Source of the DNA: Steinernema hermaphroditum
Taxonomy: Eukaryota; Nematoda; Chromadorea; Rhabditida; Steinernematidae
Length of the DNA stretch: 64,000 nt
NCBI GenBank assembly: GCA_030435675.1
Contig: CM059623.1
Coordinates: forward strand, 3,560,012 to 3,624,011
Direction of reading: 5' to 3'
Shown here: positions 25,601-37,127 of the stretch, in pieces
Numbering within the stretch: the first letter of the stretch is position 1
How the letters are laid out: the number at the start of each line of letters is the position of its first letter
Position numbers and translations under genes: made by a program
Notes under the pieces: generated by a model
Database searches by the model: none
Told to the model about the DNA's origin: nothing
What the model saw: only the letters and a program-made list of their open reading frames with translations

Positions 25601-26060
25601 CCTACAGGCTCTTAGCACTCATATCGTCCCAATTAGCATTTAGGAAAGGATCGCGCGGCAGGCCTAACGACGTCGACGCGGAAGCGCGGCGGTGTACAAA
25701 ACGGTGCGCGCGAAGGTCGCGGCTGGTTCCTCTTCTTCTTGAGAGAAGACGCGCCGCGGCGACGTCTTCTGCGTGTGGCCGCGGCGACCCAAAGGCGCGC
25801 CGCGCCGCTGACGTCACGTCGCGTCACCGCCGACGTAGTCGTCGTCGTCGGCGGTGGGTGGTGGAGTTGAAAAAATCGATGTCATGCGAATCATGGCGCG
25901 TGGCGGGCAATTCGAATAATTACCGATTAAGGACGTCGCTGATCGGTGGCGATGTTGCGATGTTAGGGAAGACGCGATCTTTGGTTAGTGGCGCTAGTGG
26001 CGCTATTGATCGAAGTCGCTATTCCCTGTGGGATGCCGCTAGTGGCATATGCTGGATGAG
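25601..26060. promoter_or_regulatory. CpG-rich promoter-like island
   Basis: A stretch very rich in CpG (about 25,640-25,860) with a palindromic CRE TGACGTCA at 25,809-25,816 and CGTCGTCGTCGG runs. ORFs across it lack ATG starts. It resembles a promoter or 5' UTR for an exon not found here; the direction is unclear. Confidence 0.4.
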
Positions 26061-26403
26061 ATGAAAATAATCGCTATATTTGGTATGCTATAAAGGCTTC
26101 TTGATCTGGCTGGTTGGTCTAGCAACCGCAAACTAGCTTTAGGACAATCGGTCTATTGTCTGATGCTTAAAAGAAGAATATATCGCAATTTAATGACTAA
26201 AAATGCTATGCAATGGCAACGGATACTTCTTTTATCTCTTTAAGCAGACTTTCAAAGTATTCCCTCGCTTATTCTAACAGCCATAGCACCCGATTTTTTA
26301 CAGGCACCTTCAAGGATGCATCAGATTATCCACTGCGGAGTCTTTGGCGGGTTGGAAAATGGATGGGTGTGATCCTAAGCTAAACCAGCAATATTAGACC
26401 TCA

Positions 26404-26640
26404 TCCAAAAAACGGTGCCGAAGCAAACAATAAGAAGGTCCGGGGTTCGAATCCGCCCACAAGAAAACTTTTTTCTTCGTGTGTTTTCTTGACACAACAT
26501 TTTAGAATATGTTTCACTGGCTGATTCTAGGGAAGTAAAAAATGAACACCTAAAGAACATGCCAAAAAGTTCTGCCTGCGGGCGGATCCGAACCCCGGAC
26601 CCTCTGACTGGCACTCATTCGTTCCGATTTCGATGCACCG
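26404..26640. mobile_element. hAT-type MITE, diverged copy
   Basis: AGAAGGTCCGGGGTTCGAATCC on the left and its counterpart GGATCCGAACCCCGGACC on the right flank the same AT-rich core as the 20,056 copy (TTTCTTGACA...GATTCTA). The outermost TAGGGATG ends have decayed. Confidence 0.65.
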
Positions 26641-26644
26641 AAAC

Positions 26645-27400
26645 CGCTCTCTGCCATTAAAGTCCGGGGTTTTGGAGAATCTTTTTTCCTTTGCGTCTTT
26701 TCATGGCACATCATTCTGGAATATACAGTCTACCGACAATCCAGTAATGATACGGACACCTGCTTTTTTCGTCAAATCTAAGCCGTGTTAACCATTTGAA
26801 GGAGCGCGAAAAAATACGATATTAAAAGCGCCATCGACGGAATCTAAAAGAAATTTCGTTGGCGAGGAAGGTTTACGCAATTTGACGGTTAGACAGGCCT
26901 TTGGGAAGAACTTCATTTTGACCTTAACCTGGCCTTTTCCGACCTCTGTTGAGCCCTCTGTTTCGACCTCTCACGAGGTGCGATCCTAAACGCACGACCT
27001 ATCCTGCAGCACAAGGCTATAGTGAATTACAGCGAATCTGAGGCCGAAAGTGTGCAAAGATCAAAAAAACAGAGGGTTTTTCGTCCAGTGTCGGCATCAT
27101 TTTTGACAGGTTGACTGCGCTTAGATCTGATGAAAAAAGCAGATGTCGGTATCATTACTGGGCAGACTGTATTTCACTCCCTGATTCTAAAGAAATAAAG
27201 AATAAACACCTGAAGAACATGCGAAAAAAGTACACAAAAAAAAGTTTTGCCTGCGGGTGGATCCAAAGACCGGACGTTTGGAATCGGATGGAGTCCGAGT
27301 AAGTATTTTTTACGAGTCCGATCTAGGTGATCCATAAAAATCGTATAATCCTTCGCCTTATTCTGCAAAATCCCAAAAGCCATAGAAATTACCCAGTCCG
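26645..27400. other. gene-free stretch with MITE fragment
   Basis: At 27,165-27,300 there is a right-half fragment of the hAT-type MITE (GATTCTAAAG...TTTTGCCTGCGGGTGGATCC). Elsewhere nothing is recognisable. Confidence 0.45.
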
Positions 27401-27404
27401 CGGA

Positions 27405-27543
27405 TCAAAACGCTTTTGGACATTCCCACTTCTGCATGAGTAGTAGTGCCCGCCCAGCGTCTAGACTGTCTAGACGCCCTTCTATGTCTACGATTGCACA
27501 CATAAAGGATGTGATTGTTGAACTCACTCGTTCCCCACGACAA
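27405..27543 (+). repeat. dispersed repeat, pair with 11,497-11,662
   Basis: Carries the shared blocks of the 11.5 kb copy, with two GTCTAGAC palindromes two bases apart (27,459-27,466 and 27,468-27,475). Confidence 0.6.
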
Positions 27544-27549
27544 CGGAAC

Positions 27550-28480
27550 CACGCTCAAATCCTAAAGTCTCGTCTTGCACAGCCCTAGCCCGGATTCCCA
27601 GTCGTTTGGTTTTGGACTCGACTAGAATCATTGCTTAAACTTTCAGAGCTTCAAACTAAAATCATTTCCTCAAAGTCCTGTCTCAAACTGCTTTCATGCA
27701 TCCTTGATTTCTCAGCTACATTCGTCGCACCGGAAAGGAAGTAGTCAAACAGAAACAGACGGCATCATAAGCTGCAAATGTTGTTTTCATTCTGTGCCAA
27801 ATGGGATATGTCTAGACGTCTCTACACAGTCATACGTGTACATTAGATTGCCAAGTTCGGAGTTAAAGGAAAGCTTCCAAAAAATATTTAAATAAACAAT
27901 AAACAACAAAGAATAAACGGCATCAAAAACTTAGCCGATCTTCGAACGAAGATCGAACGTCCGTAGCAACAACGACCGAATACTAATGACCACCGAGAAC
28001 ATGGACACACATGTAGAAAGCATAATTAAAACAGGTGCTTTTGAATGCGCCTTTCCCATGGGTTGATTGAATGGAGTGCGCTTAATTGAATGGCGCGAGG
28101 TCATTACGTATTCTGTTTGTATTATCCGGTATTATGAACAAGCTCTATTGTTGTTAAGAGAGTGAGATAATAGAGAAGTGGAACATTTCCGTTGAATCTG
28201 ATGGGACTTGCTGACTAACAAGGGAAACGGGATGTTGAAGAGATAGGAATGAAGCCGTCAAATTGGAAAATACCAAGTGATTCTGCTAATAATTCCATGA
28301 CTCTTGTCTTAGCTAATCAATGGGGGCGAAGGAAAGCTTACCAAAAATATTCAAATAAACAATAAAAAACAAAGAATAAAGGGCATCAAAAACTTAGCCG
28401 ATCGTCTGTCTCGTCTCTTGCCTCTTCTCTGTCACATTAAATGAGCGTCCGTGTCTTTGGACAAAGCTCGCAAGGCTGGC
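27550..28480. repeat. gene-free stretch with a direct 75-bp duplication
   Basis: Segments 27,866-27,940 and 28,328-28,403 are nearly identical: GGAAAGCTT, AAATAAACAATAAA, CAAAGAATAAA, GGCATCAAAAACTTAGCCGA. They are about 460 bp apart in direct orientation. No gene is supported here. Confidence 0.65.
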
Positions 28481-28484
28481 AGAA

Positions 28485-28585
28485 GTGTCTGTAGACCGAA
28501 CCCTGGGTCACAAAAGCCAGGCGTTGTAGAACCATGGTCTTTCATTTATGTCCCCATCTATCGGTCGGATCATCCACTCGCTCTC
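28485..28585 (+). repeat. dispersed repeat, inverted relative at 43,242-43,345
   Basis: Shares GTAGAACCATGGTCTTT and the block ending GGTCGGAT...CCACTCGCTCTC with the reverse complement of 43,242-43,345. The 43 kb locus has a further diverged piece at 43,342-43,401. No coding frame is conserved. Confidence 0.65.
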
Positions 28586-28699
28586 GGTGAGGGTCGCCGA
28601 ATGAGCGGTTGTTCTCGGCCCTGTACTTGGCAAACGATAAAATCCATGACTCTGTCGCTCTGAATGAGCTGAAACTAATCTTTTCCTTTACTGTAAGAT

Positions 28700-29045
28700 A
28701 AACCCGGCTGCGCGCGAATTCGCGCCCTCCAGGTACTAAAAGCCAATTAACCTGTAGCCCTGCGGGCGGCAAGATTGGCGCTCATGCAAAAAGCCGCAGT
28801 TGGGGCCTAAAACTGTAGCCCTGCAGGCGGCGAGAAACCATAACCCTGTGGGCGGCAAGACACCAACAGCCCTGCGGGCGGCAAGATTGGCGTCATGTAA
28901 ATGGCTAAAGTGGGCGAAAAAATAGTAAAGTCTCAGGAAACTCGAACCGAAAACACTGCTGGTTACAAAATAGATAAAAAATCACTCAAAAACAGCAAAA
29001 AAACTCAAAACCTAGCATCACAGTATATATAGGGGATTATACTCC
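28700..29045 (+). repeat. composite GCGGGCGGC repeat element, short copy
   Basis: Starts CCCGGCTGCGCGCGAATTCG, continues CCTCCAGGTACTAAAAGCC, then several copies of GCCCTG(C/T)(G/A)GGCGGC, and ends near TATATATAGGGGATTA. The same start and a similar end bound the longer element at 33,480-34,225, so both are probably one family that differs in number of internal repeats. Confidence 0.6.
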
Positions 29046-29324
29046 TAATACTAGTAAGGATTAAAAAATCCCAACCATTCGCCAAATCCATCTTCACGTC
29101 GGTCCGTTCATAAGTCATTAACCAAAGATGAAACAGCGCCTGTTCGATTACTGATTCCACTTTCTCGTTTCATCGAACCCCGCCACTAACCTAAGTCATT
29201 CGCCGACCGGTTCTGCGATCGATGAACGATTACCGGAAACGATATTCTCGCTTTCGCACTTTGCGAAAGCTGTGGTCACGGTCATCCACTGGGCTGTCGA
29301 AGTGCACATGGTTCGAAACCGGTA

Positions 29325-29420
29325 TCAGTCACAAGGTCTGGGGTTCGAATTCACCCAGGGTTAAAACTGTTTTTCTGTAATTTTTTCGCATGTTCTTTAA
29401 TGTTTTCCAGTTTCGAATAT
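29325..29420. mobile_element. hAT-type MITE, left-half relic
   Basis: AACCGGTATCAGTCACAAGGTC then GGGGTTCGAATTC matches the inner part of the left TIR of the 20,056 and 45,961 copies, followed by a short piece of core. No right TIR follows. Confidence 0.5.
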
Positions 29421-29924
29421 GTACCACCCACAGAACTGTGCTACTAGTGCGCCACTAACTCACTCAAAGTGCCTGCTCCGCATAAGCTGAAAAGATAATA
29501 AAAAATGAGGAAGAAACGGCTCCATAATTTGCAAAAAAGTGCATATCAAATAGTACTGAATGGTAGTTAGTATAGCTATGTACAATAATAGAAGTTGAGG
29601 CTGAACCTCCGAACATCGAAGAGGTTAGGTCTTGCGCGGAAAACTATGGACATTTCTCAATCAACGTTGCAACATGAAATTGACTATGAGCGTGCCGCGA
29701 AAACCAAAAAACAGGTTTGCAGGTTCAAAATAAACTACCATCTTTCGAAGAGAAATTTCGTGCGAAACAAATCACTGGATGAAACGTGAAATGATGTAAA
29801 GCCAACAAACATCAATTCTGCCATCTTACCACTGAACCACTAACACATCCAAGAAGGATTCTTCGATCTCCGAAAACGGAAAAGCGTTTCTCTGCGCGCC
29901 ACTATCAGAAACGCAAAACAAACT

Positions 29925-30160
29925 CTAATTTGACGTCAAAAACATTCCTCCGTCCATTAGCAACGAGGATCGCCGAATTTCCGCGTGGTGTTGCCGCGGA
30001 CTTTCCGACGGAGAAAGTGGCGCTGAGTCACGCGCGCATCCGAAACAATTAGCCGCATTTGCATATTAACGCGGCCGGGCAATGATTAAGCCGAGTTTCG
30101 CGGGAAAATCGGCGACGTCATTTCCCCGAAAACGACGCGAGATGGAAAAAGAGATTGTTG
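29925..30160. promoter_or_regulatory. promoter/enhancer-like island
   Basis: A CpG-rich stretch packed with consensus sites. These are an AP-1 type TGAGTCA (30,024-30,030), an octamer ATTTGCAT (30,057-30,064), a perfect E2F-type TTTCGCGGGAAA (30,096-30,107) and a CRE half site GACGTCA just after. No coding exon follows on either strand within several hundred bases, so the target gene is unknown. Confidence 0.45.
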
Positions 30161-30280
30161 TTCCACTTGATGAGTGATACAGAGAATAAATTAGAGAATA
30201 TTTACAGTCAGATTAAGTCAAATAAGATACGCAGAATAAACAAGAAGATTAGACAAATAAATATAAAATTTACGGTAGAT

Positions 30281-30445
30281 ACTAGGAATCGAACCAACCT
30301 CACCCGTTCACTGAGCGCAAGTGCTAACCAGTACACTATACAGTCGACCGTCTGCAATTTTCAAAATAAAAGTCAACGGATGGTGTAATGGTTAGTATCG
30401 GAGATTACCAAACGAGCGAAGCGGGTTCGAATCCTGCAGGTTGTG
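30281..30445. other. divergent pair of tRNA-like sequences
   Basis: The minus-strand unit (30,281-30,350) reads TAGTGTACTGGTTAGCAC and ends GGTTGGTTCGATTCC. The plus-strand unit (30,372-30,445) reads TGGTGTAATGGTTAGTATC and ends GCGGGTTCGAATCCTGC, a good T-stem. They face away from each other about 20 bp apart. Oligo-T runs follow on both sides. Acceptor stems pair only partly, so they are probably pseudo-tRNAs, though Pol III transcription is possible. Confidence 0.6.
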
Positions 30446-30449
30446 AATG

Positions 30450-33150
30450 TTTCTATTATTGTTTTAAATATTAAATATTCATCTATTTACGTGTTCAAAG
30501 TTTTACAACGACGTAACTGATAAAAGTGTTTATGCTTTATTGTTAGGCTGGAAGCTCAATACACAAAAATTCCATAAAATTGGATTGAAATCGAGAAAAC
30601 TGCCAACTTATGTATAGAAGATCATTGAGAATTCGCAGTATAGACCTCTTAACATATGACCGGTCTTTGGCAGGCTGACCCGTCTCTACAATAGTGATCG
30701 AGGATTATGTAAATACCAAAGAGTTCCTGAAAATATGGTTTAGACAATGTCTGGTGGACATTTCATGGGCAGCGGCCGGTATACAAAAATTTCACAATGT
30801 GTAATCGATTAAATTTGATCGCGAATTCCGTTGCATAGCCTCATAACATAGGACGTGGGCCTGTCTGCGTCTGGTGGTTTTCTTCATACTTTACGCGACA
30901 CAAAGAGCGACAGACCGTTGCATAAGTATTATAAAAAAACGCTCGCTTTCAAGCAAAGTTCCCCAAATGATAAACACCAATTTGGCCGAAATTTAGAACA
31001 TTCCTTGCTAGTTCAATGAGAATATTTCCAAAAATTCTGAAGGCACGAAGCCTTAGACCGTGGTCGGCCGCTTCCGTTCTGTGCTGCAGCGATCCACTTC
31101 TATGATTTCTCAGCATCCCTCGCACTACTCCTCCGAAACAGTCACACATGACGAAGTAATACAAAAGCGCGGGAATGACATCAGTTAGTGGAGCGGTCCG
31201 AAGGCCGTGGGCTATCATACAGCTTCCTCCCTTGCTCCTCCCATAGCACAAAGAAAAGATATTCCTAAAAACATTAAACCTTAGCTCGTGACCGACATCT
31301 CGACCGCTCCTTTTTGAGGCGACGATGTTTTCTCACAGCTCTTCGCGGCCTTAATATGTTTGTCTATAAATACAGCTTGAGCGCAATAATTTGCATCTTG
31401 AAAAAATCACAATAATAACTGGATGGATCTTACCATTTGATAAGGGCATGTACAAAAATTTCACTGTGTAAATTTGTCTCCCTCACCGCTCTTTCTCAAC
31501 GGTCACCACTGGAACGAACCGAACTCGAACCTGCGATGTTTCACTGAGCCACCTTCAATGACACATCCACTGTCATAACAGGCTTTCCAAACAGCGTGAC
31601 TTCACAACAGCGTCCAAAAAATAAAGCAAATGCGAAGCTTTAAGCCGCGATCGATCGACATGAGATCACCAGAGACTCTTTTTTGTCACCCAAGGCTGCA
31701 GGAATCTTTCTTCAAAAGCGCATCAAGTATTGCGACGGTATGCGGCAATTTAAAGTGTGCTTAGCTATAGTGCTATAAATAAGCGACGAAAAAACGGCTA
31801 CCGACTGTTCCAGCCTGGAGCATTCAGCCCGATAATGGCTCGATCACTAATGACTTCAGAAAAGCAAAAGGTAAAAGACTGGAAGAAAGACTATAAAATA
31901 GACTATTCAGCTCCAAAACCAAAAGAAGATCACCAATTTTGGACAAATCGCTGGCTATCACGGATGCTTAATAGAACAATCAAGCACTCTTTTTTGTAAA
32001 AACATTATTCAAAAGAGACGCCAATTTCTGGAAACCGGTTTTGAGAAGCAGATAATCAAAGACACGGATGAAATGTACAAATCCCAGTCTTAGCATTTAA
32101 AGATTATAGTCGAAGTTACGGGAATTGTAAGGTATAAGCGCTGGAAGATCTCATTGAGAGCAGATTACTCGTAAACGTACTAGAATCGCGTGAGAGCTCT
32201 AGGAATACAATGGCTTGTGATCTCCCCAGTCAACACATGTGAGTTCCGCTAAGCGGAGATCTCCGAGTGCTGAGCGAGTCAGACGGAAGCGCACAGGATG
32301 AGATGTGTCGTAATCCGTCTGAGATGTGTAAGAAAGAGAGAAAACATTTAAGACCAGGAAGCTATAGAGAAGCGTTTAAGATAAGAAAAATGGACAACAA
32401 GCAACAACTATGTATGTACTTGCTGCCTCTACATAACACAGTAATACGGGGACCATGCCCTTTGTCTTTCGTCGTCTGCCCTCTCTTCGTACCGCTCCTC
32501 GCGAACCGTCGCAGTTATTGTATTAAATGTAATGGTCATTGGGCCTTCGCCTTCTGAGCACGGATGGGTGGAAAATTATCCGGGTATCCAAGTCGGAAAA
32601 CCTCGGATTGTGATATTCCATCGAGCCGGGTCTATTCACTCTACATCACACCCCTTTTGAGTATGACTGTTCAGTTACTTACAGGATGTATTATGGGCAA
32701 ATTCTGAATGCATAACTCTAAGTGCTTGAGCGTACGTATCAAGTCATAGATACTCCCTGCATCACCGTTAGGATTATCCATATTTTATCAAATCTTGAGG
32801 TGTCTGGCGCCTTTTTTCGTTGGTTGTTATGTTAGTACCGTCTCCGGGGTCTTATAGGTTATAGATTAGATGTAGTAAGTGGCTCGTACATAACACTCGC
32901 TCACCCAAACAACATGTTCATCAGACGTCGTAATTAAAGACAAATGAAGAGCGTAGACAAAAATATCTCACAATTTGTCCATTGGAACGTTTACATAGTT
33001 TGCAAAATACGGATACAAAAAGAAAACAGACACAAGAGGCTGACAGTGGTTAGATGACATGCAGAGTAAAGCTAAAAGATCATAAAACATAAAACTACTG
33101 CATGTTGCATTCGCACAGCAGTAAAAAATAAAAATGCATGCAAAATGATT
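30450..33150. other. gene-free stretch with dispersed repeat
   Basis: A repeat at 31,192-31,312 (GGAGCGGTCCG(A/T)AGGC, then AAAACATTAAACCTTAG, CGACCGCTC(C/T)TTTTTG(A/G)GGC) has a same-strand relative at 42,475-42,606, and a partial one lies at 30,985-31,075. No protein gene is supported. Confidence 0.45.
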
Positions 33151-33157
33151 CATAAGC

Positions 33158-33319
33158 ACACCTGTTGCATAAAGATAGGGCCACATTGTTTTTTTACGAT
33201 TTTTATAGGCAGGAAGAGTCGCCCTTTCACGTACTGGCCAAAAAAAATTAACTTAGGGCATAGTTTCCCTCAAAATCGTGAAAAAACAGGGCGGTCCTAT
33301 CTTTATGCGACGCACTGTA
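33158..33319. mobile_element. palindromic mariner-like MITE
   Basis: The left arm GTTGCATAAAGATAGGGCC is mirrored by the right arm GGTCCTATCTTTATGCGACG. The inner ACGATTTTT is mirrored by AAAATCGTG. The right end GCGACGCACTGTA has the CAGTGCGTC-TA form typical of Tc1/mariner derivatives; the left terminus is diverged. No ORF. Confidence 0.55.
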
Positions 33320-33479
33320 TTGTACGAGCATGGGATCCGTGCCCGAGCTGCGCAGTCGCGGTTTCGAAAGAGTACCGAGTCTGTCGGTGAGACTTTGATG
33401 TTCGGTCCGAAAAAGACCCAGCTATAACAGTGACACGCGCCAATGTTAGGCAAAGCCAATACTGGGCTCAGGCTTAAGC

Positions 33480-33940
33480 TTAATAAACCCGGCTGCGCGC
33501 GAATTTGCGCCCTCCAGGTACTAAAAGCCAATTAGGTGATCATGCAAATGGCTGAAGTTGGGGCCAAAAAACTGTAGCCCTGCGGGCGGCAAGGCACCAT
33601 AGCCCTGTGGGCGGCAAGGCACCATAGCCCTGTGGGCGGCAAGATTGGTGCTCATGGATAGGGCTGAAGTTGGGCCAAAAAACTGTAGCCCTGCGGGCGG
33701 CAAGGCACCATAGCCCTGCGGGCGGCAAGATTGGTGCTCATGGATAGGGCTGAAGTTGGGGCCAAAAAACTGTAGCCCTGCGGGCGGCAAGGCACCATAG
33801 CCCTGCGGGTGGCAAGATTGGTGCTCATGGATAGGGCTGAAGTTGGGGCCAAAAAACTGTAGCCCTGCGGGCGGCAAGGCACCATAGCCCTGCGGGCGGC
33901 AAGATTGGTGCTCATGCAAATGACTGAAGTTGTCCAAAAA
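33480..33940 (+). repeat. 87-bp minisatellite within the composite repeat
   Basis: After the element start (CCCGGCTGCGCGCGAATTTG) comes a tandem array. GCCCTGCGGGCGGCAAGGCACC recurs at 33,577, 33,688, 33,775 and 33,862, spacings 111, 87 and 87. The 111-bp unit is the 87-bp unit plus one extra 24-bp subunit (GGCACCATAGCCCTGTGGGC type). The minus-strand ORFs here simply translate the repeat. Confidence 0.8.
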
Positions 33941-33994
33941 ACTGCAAAGCTAAAAAATACGCTAAAAACGGCACAAAAACTGTAAAGAAACGCA

Positions 33995-34225
33995 AAGCCT
34001 TGCGTCCCCAGAGATATGGTGGAAGTACAGCGCTACCATCTCAACTGCTTGTGTGGCTCATTGCGAACGGGCTTCGTTTGTAAGCGGGCGGTGCCGGGTT
34101 CGGTTCCCCTCGGGGTCCTTATTTTGTGTGGGTGTTTTCCCCGTGCTCACGGAAAAAAACACACACACACAAACAGACCAACGGACCCGTCGGTTCTCCA
34201 TTTATATATAGGGGATATCCTAAGT
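33995..34225 (+). repeat. tRNA-derived SINE, copy 2
   Basis: Leader CCCAGAGATATGG, A-box-like GTGTGGCTCATTGCGAA, B-box GGGTTCGGTTCCCC, a poly(CA) tract, CCAACGGACCCGTCGGTTCTCC and tail TATATATAGGGGATA. The closest relative is at 10,008-10,195. It directly abuts the minisatellite, and the shared tail suggests that both belong to one composite element. Confidence 0.65.
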
Positions 34226-34229
34226 TAAG

Positions 34230-36715
34230 AAAATCGGCGGGTAGCTGGGTCTTTTTTTTCACATAATCTGTAAAGAGTAGGAGCCGCTCGGTTCTGAGTT
34301 CCTTTGCCACCATGTGCCTTTTCTGTCGGGCACAGATTCCTCGGAAAGGCAAGTAATATCAGTGGACTTTTGAATTCTCGGGTTCATTTCGTTTTTGGTC
34401 TCGATTGGGTCTCAATTTTTCAAAATCTCGTTTTGCACGACTGTATAAAATGCAGGTATCGTATATGAAAAGCTACAATTAAATTTCCAATAACCGGTAC
34501 TCATACTCAGGGTTATTGCCACCACGACAAGAGTGAGACCTCTTGACGCCCTTAGAAGCGGCAACTGCGGCTCAATAAACACTCATTATCTCGGATTTTG
34601 TGGACAGAGGGATGCGGATGAATGCTTAGAAGCAATCATCCATCCCGAGTTTAAATTGCAGATAATCACCGGAAGTAGGCATCGGCATGGCACCTGTGGT
34701 GAAAATATCATAATTGCTGCACAATTACGGTAACTGTTGGTGTCTTCGCAACATTGGCACGAGGGTTGTGAAGGTCCTAGATATCAGATAGAGTGAAATG
34801 TTTGACAATTGCTAAGTTCTTTAAATTCTATGAAAGACAGTTGACATAAAATAGAACTCGGCTCGGCTCCGTCAATCCAAGCCGATTCCAAATTAGGCGT
34901 AGATCGCCGGCGTCACCGCCTCGGAGAGTTGCAATTTTATGAATCGAACACTCTAAGAGATGAGGACTATTCATCTGTTTATGTATTGAGACTATTAATA
35001 CACTGGTAAGTGCATATTTTAAGCAAACAGCGCTCCTTCATCACGCTACTCCCACGAAGGTTCTATTAATGGAAAAGATACAAGAAGTGCTGTGAATGGC
35101 AGCTATTCAAATCTTTGCACTCGAAAAAGGAATCCAAAGTGATCTGGAAATATCCCAGGTATTCTACGACACAGAAGAAATCATTCGGGTCTTGTGTTCC
35201 GAAGGCTTTCCCCCAGGCTCCCTCGCTTCACTCCCATTTCTGAAATTTCTCTCGTCGTCTGTGGTGAAGCGATCACACCGGTGCTGGGAAACAGTCGTGG
35301 ACGACTGAAATGTCGCTCACTCGTCGAAAGTAACATCGTATTATCGCGTCGACGATCCCATCGCTGACGTTATTTTTTGGAAAGGATTCGTGGGGATATC
35401 CACGGATCTATATATGATTCCTTAAAAGATTCCATAAAGTTTTGTTAAGAAATAACAATTAAGAAATTGAAACGATAGTTAATAGAGGATATAGCAACAA
35501 ATGCTACGTGGAATATCGCACATTTATATACTTTGCAGAAGGGAACTTTGCGTGTGATTTTGGTCATCCGTCGTAATTTCCTTCGAAACCCTTTTTGAAC
35601 ACTTAAAATTTATTTTTTACCGCAATTTTGCTTCCCAGTCTCCAGGAATTGAGCAGCGTCTCTTTTTTGCACACGGACATAGATGATCCACACCGCGTAG
35701 TGCATGGGAATTGAGCCACACCCTGTACTTGAAAAGTACTAGCGATGGATGTCCTGTATTGGTTAGGCTTTCAGATATAGATCGAGTAGGATGCATATTA
35801 GGCAAGGATCGACATAGACAGATTCACATGGCTGGAAAGGAACGAATGGCGACCACTGCACTTAAACAGCACTTCTTGAGCTCACCATGAAGCAAGAAAG
35901 GACCATAAGATCACTTTTTTTTAATCTTCCAAAGACTCCATAATGTGGGAACTATCAACAAAAAGATAGTTTCCACTCTCGCTTTAATGCTATCTGAATA
36001 CAGTAGTAACCCTATCGAAATATCTCCAGGTTTTTAAAAGATCAGGCACTCATATATAGGATCATTGCGAAAAAAAAAGATCACAGAGCTCACTCAGCTA
36101 CATAGGCAAAGAGAATGAATCTCTGTTGGAATGGCCGATCTGATCTTTGGTGAATCTACGCCCCTTAACGTTATTACTTAACTTAACCCCTAAATTATGC
36201 AATCAGTTACACCAGACACAACTTTCAGCCGTTTATCCGTTTGTTTGGGATCCGCTGAGCGGTTGAGCGGCTGATACGGATATACGGCTGAGCCGATGCC
36301 CATCTCTGCGCCCTCATATACACCTCCAGTTATCTGATCATTATGGGAGAAAAACGACCAAAGAGGTTGCGCAGGTAGGCAGGCATAGAATCCTTATCAG
36401 AATGGTGCCTTCTAATGAGATCCTAATCAAACCCAAATAAAAGTCCACAATAAGGGGCCTTAGATTGGCATGGTTAAAAACGGACCTTTGAAAGCTGGCA
36501 GTTCTAATATTACTATTGTGAAACAAGCAAACAGTCGAGTAGGCTACGTCTAAGGATTTTCTATACCGTGACAGTCTATCTTTGGCATTTCTGGGCGATC
36601 TCATCATACAAATTATAGAAGATCTTAAATAGAACGGCTGATCATGGCTGATCTGATCTTTGGTGGATCTACGCCCCTTAACGTTCAAAGTCGACCCTTA
36701 AGCGACGAAAACGTT
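34230..36715. other. gene-free stretch
   Basis: Short ORFs only, none with family resemblance or convincing splice sites. AT-rich. No RNA or repeat structure seen beyond a related pair of segments near 36,130-36,180 and 36,640-36,685 (GGCTGATCTGATCTTTGGTG type, then CTACGCCCCTTAACGTT). Confidence 0.45.
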
Positions 36716-36779
36716 TCCCATCCCTCCCCACCGAAATAGGATGCCACGCACCTTCCCAACATAACTATCAATTAACGCA

Positions 36780-37060
36780 GCCCTAAGCTCGTTAAGCAAA
36801 TAGGGGGCGACCGACTATCGACCCCCGGCAGGCAGCCCTCACTTATCCCCTCCACGAGACGATCATTGGGCCGGCGCGACGCAAGCAGCGGCCGGCGCTG
36901 TTGCTATGACTTCTGGCGGCCACTGGGGCCGTCATCGGGCGGCCGCCGGCGTCGTCGCCCCATGGAGTAATTACATTAATGAAGTGCGAGGCGCGACGCA
37001 AACATCGCCGGGGGAAGTCGACAATTGCCACTTTCGCCATTCTCTCTCTCGTTCTCTTTG
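36780..37060. promoter_or_regulatory. GC-rich island downstream of the TMEM272-like gene
   Basis: A stretch of high G+C with GGCGCGACGCAA present twice, near 36,873 and 36,992. It lies 70-350 bp beyond the stop codon of the TMEM272-like gene. No exon was recognised. It may be a regulatory island; this is inference from composition only. Confidence 0.25.
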
Positions 37061-37127
37061 AAGATCTTTCCGGACATAAAACAACAACATAAATACACAG
37101 TTTTCTCGTTGGGAAGATGACCCCGGT

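Noticed and set aside
33521..33937. 138-codon minus-strand repetitive ORF
   Set aside because: It is a translation of the 87-bp minisatellite, whose unit length is divisible by three and keeps the frame open.
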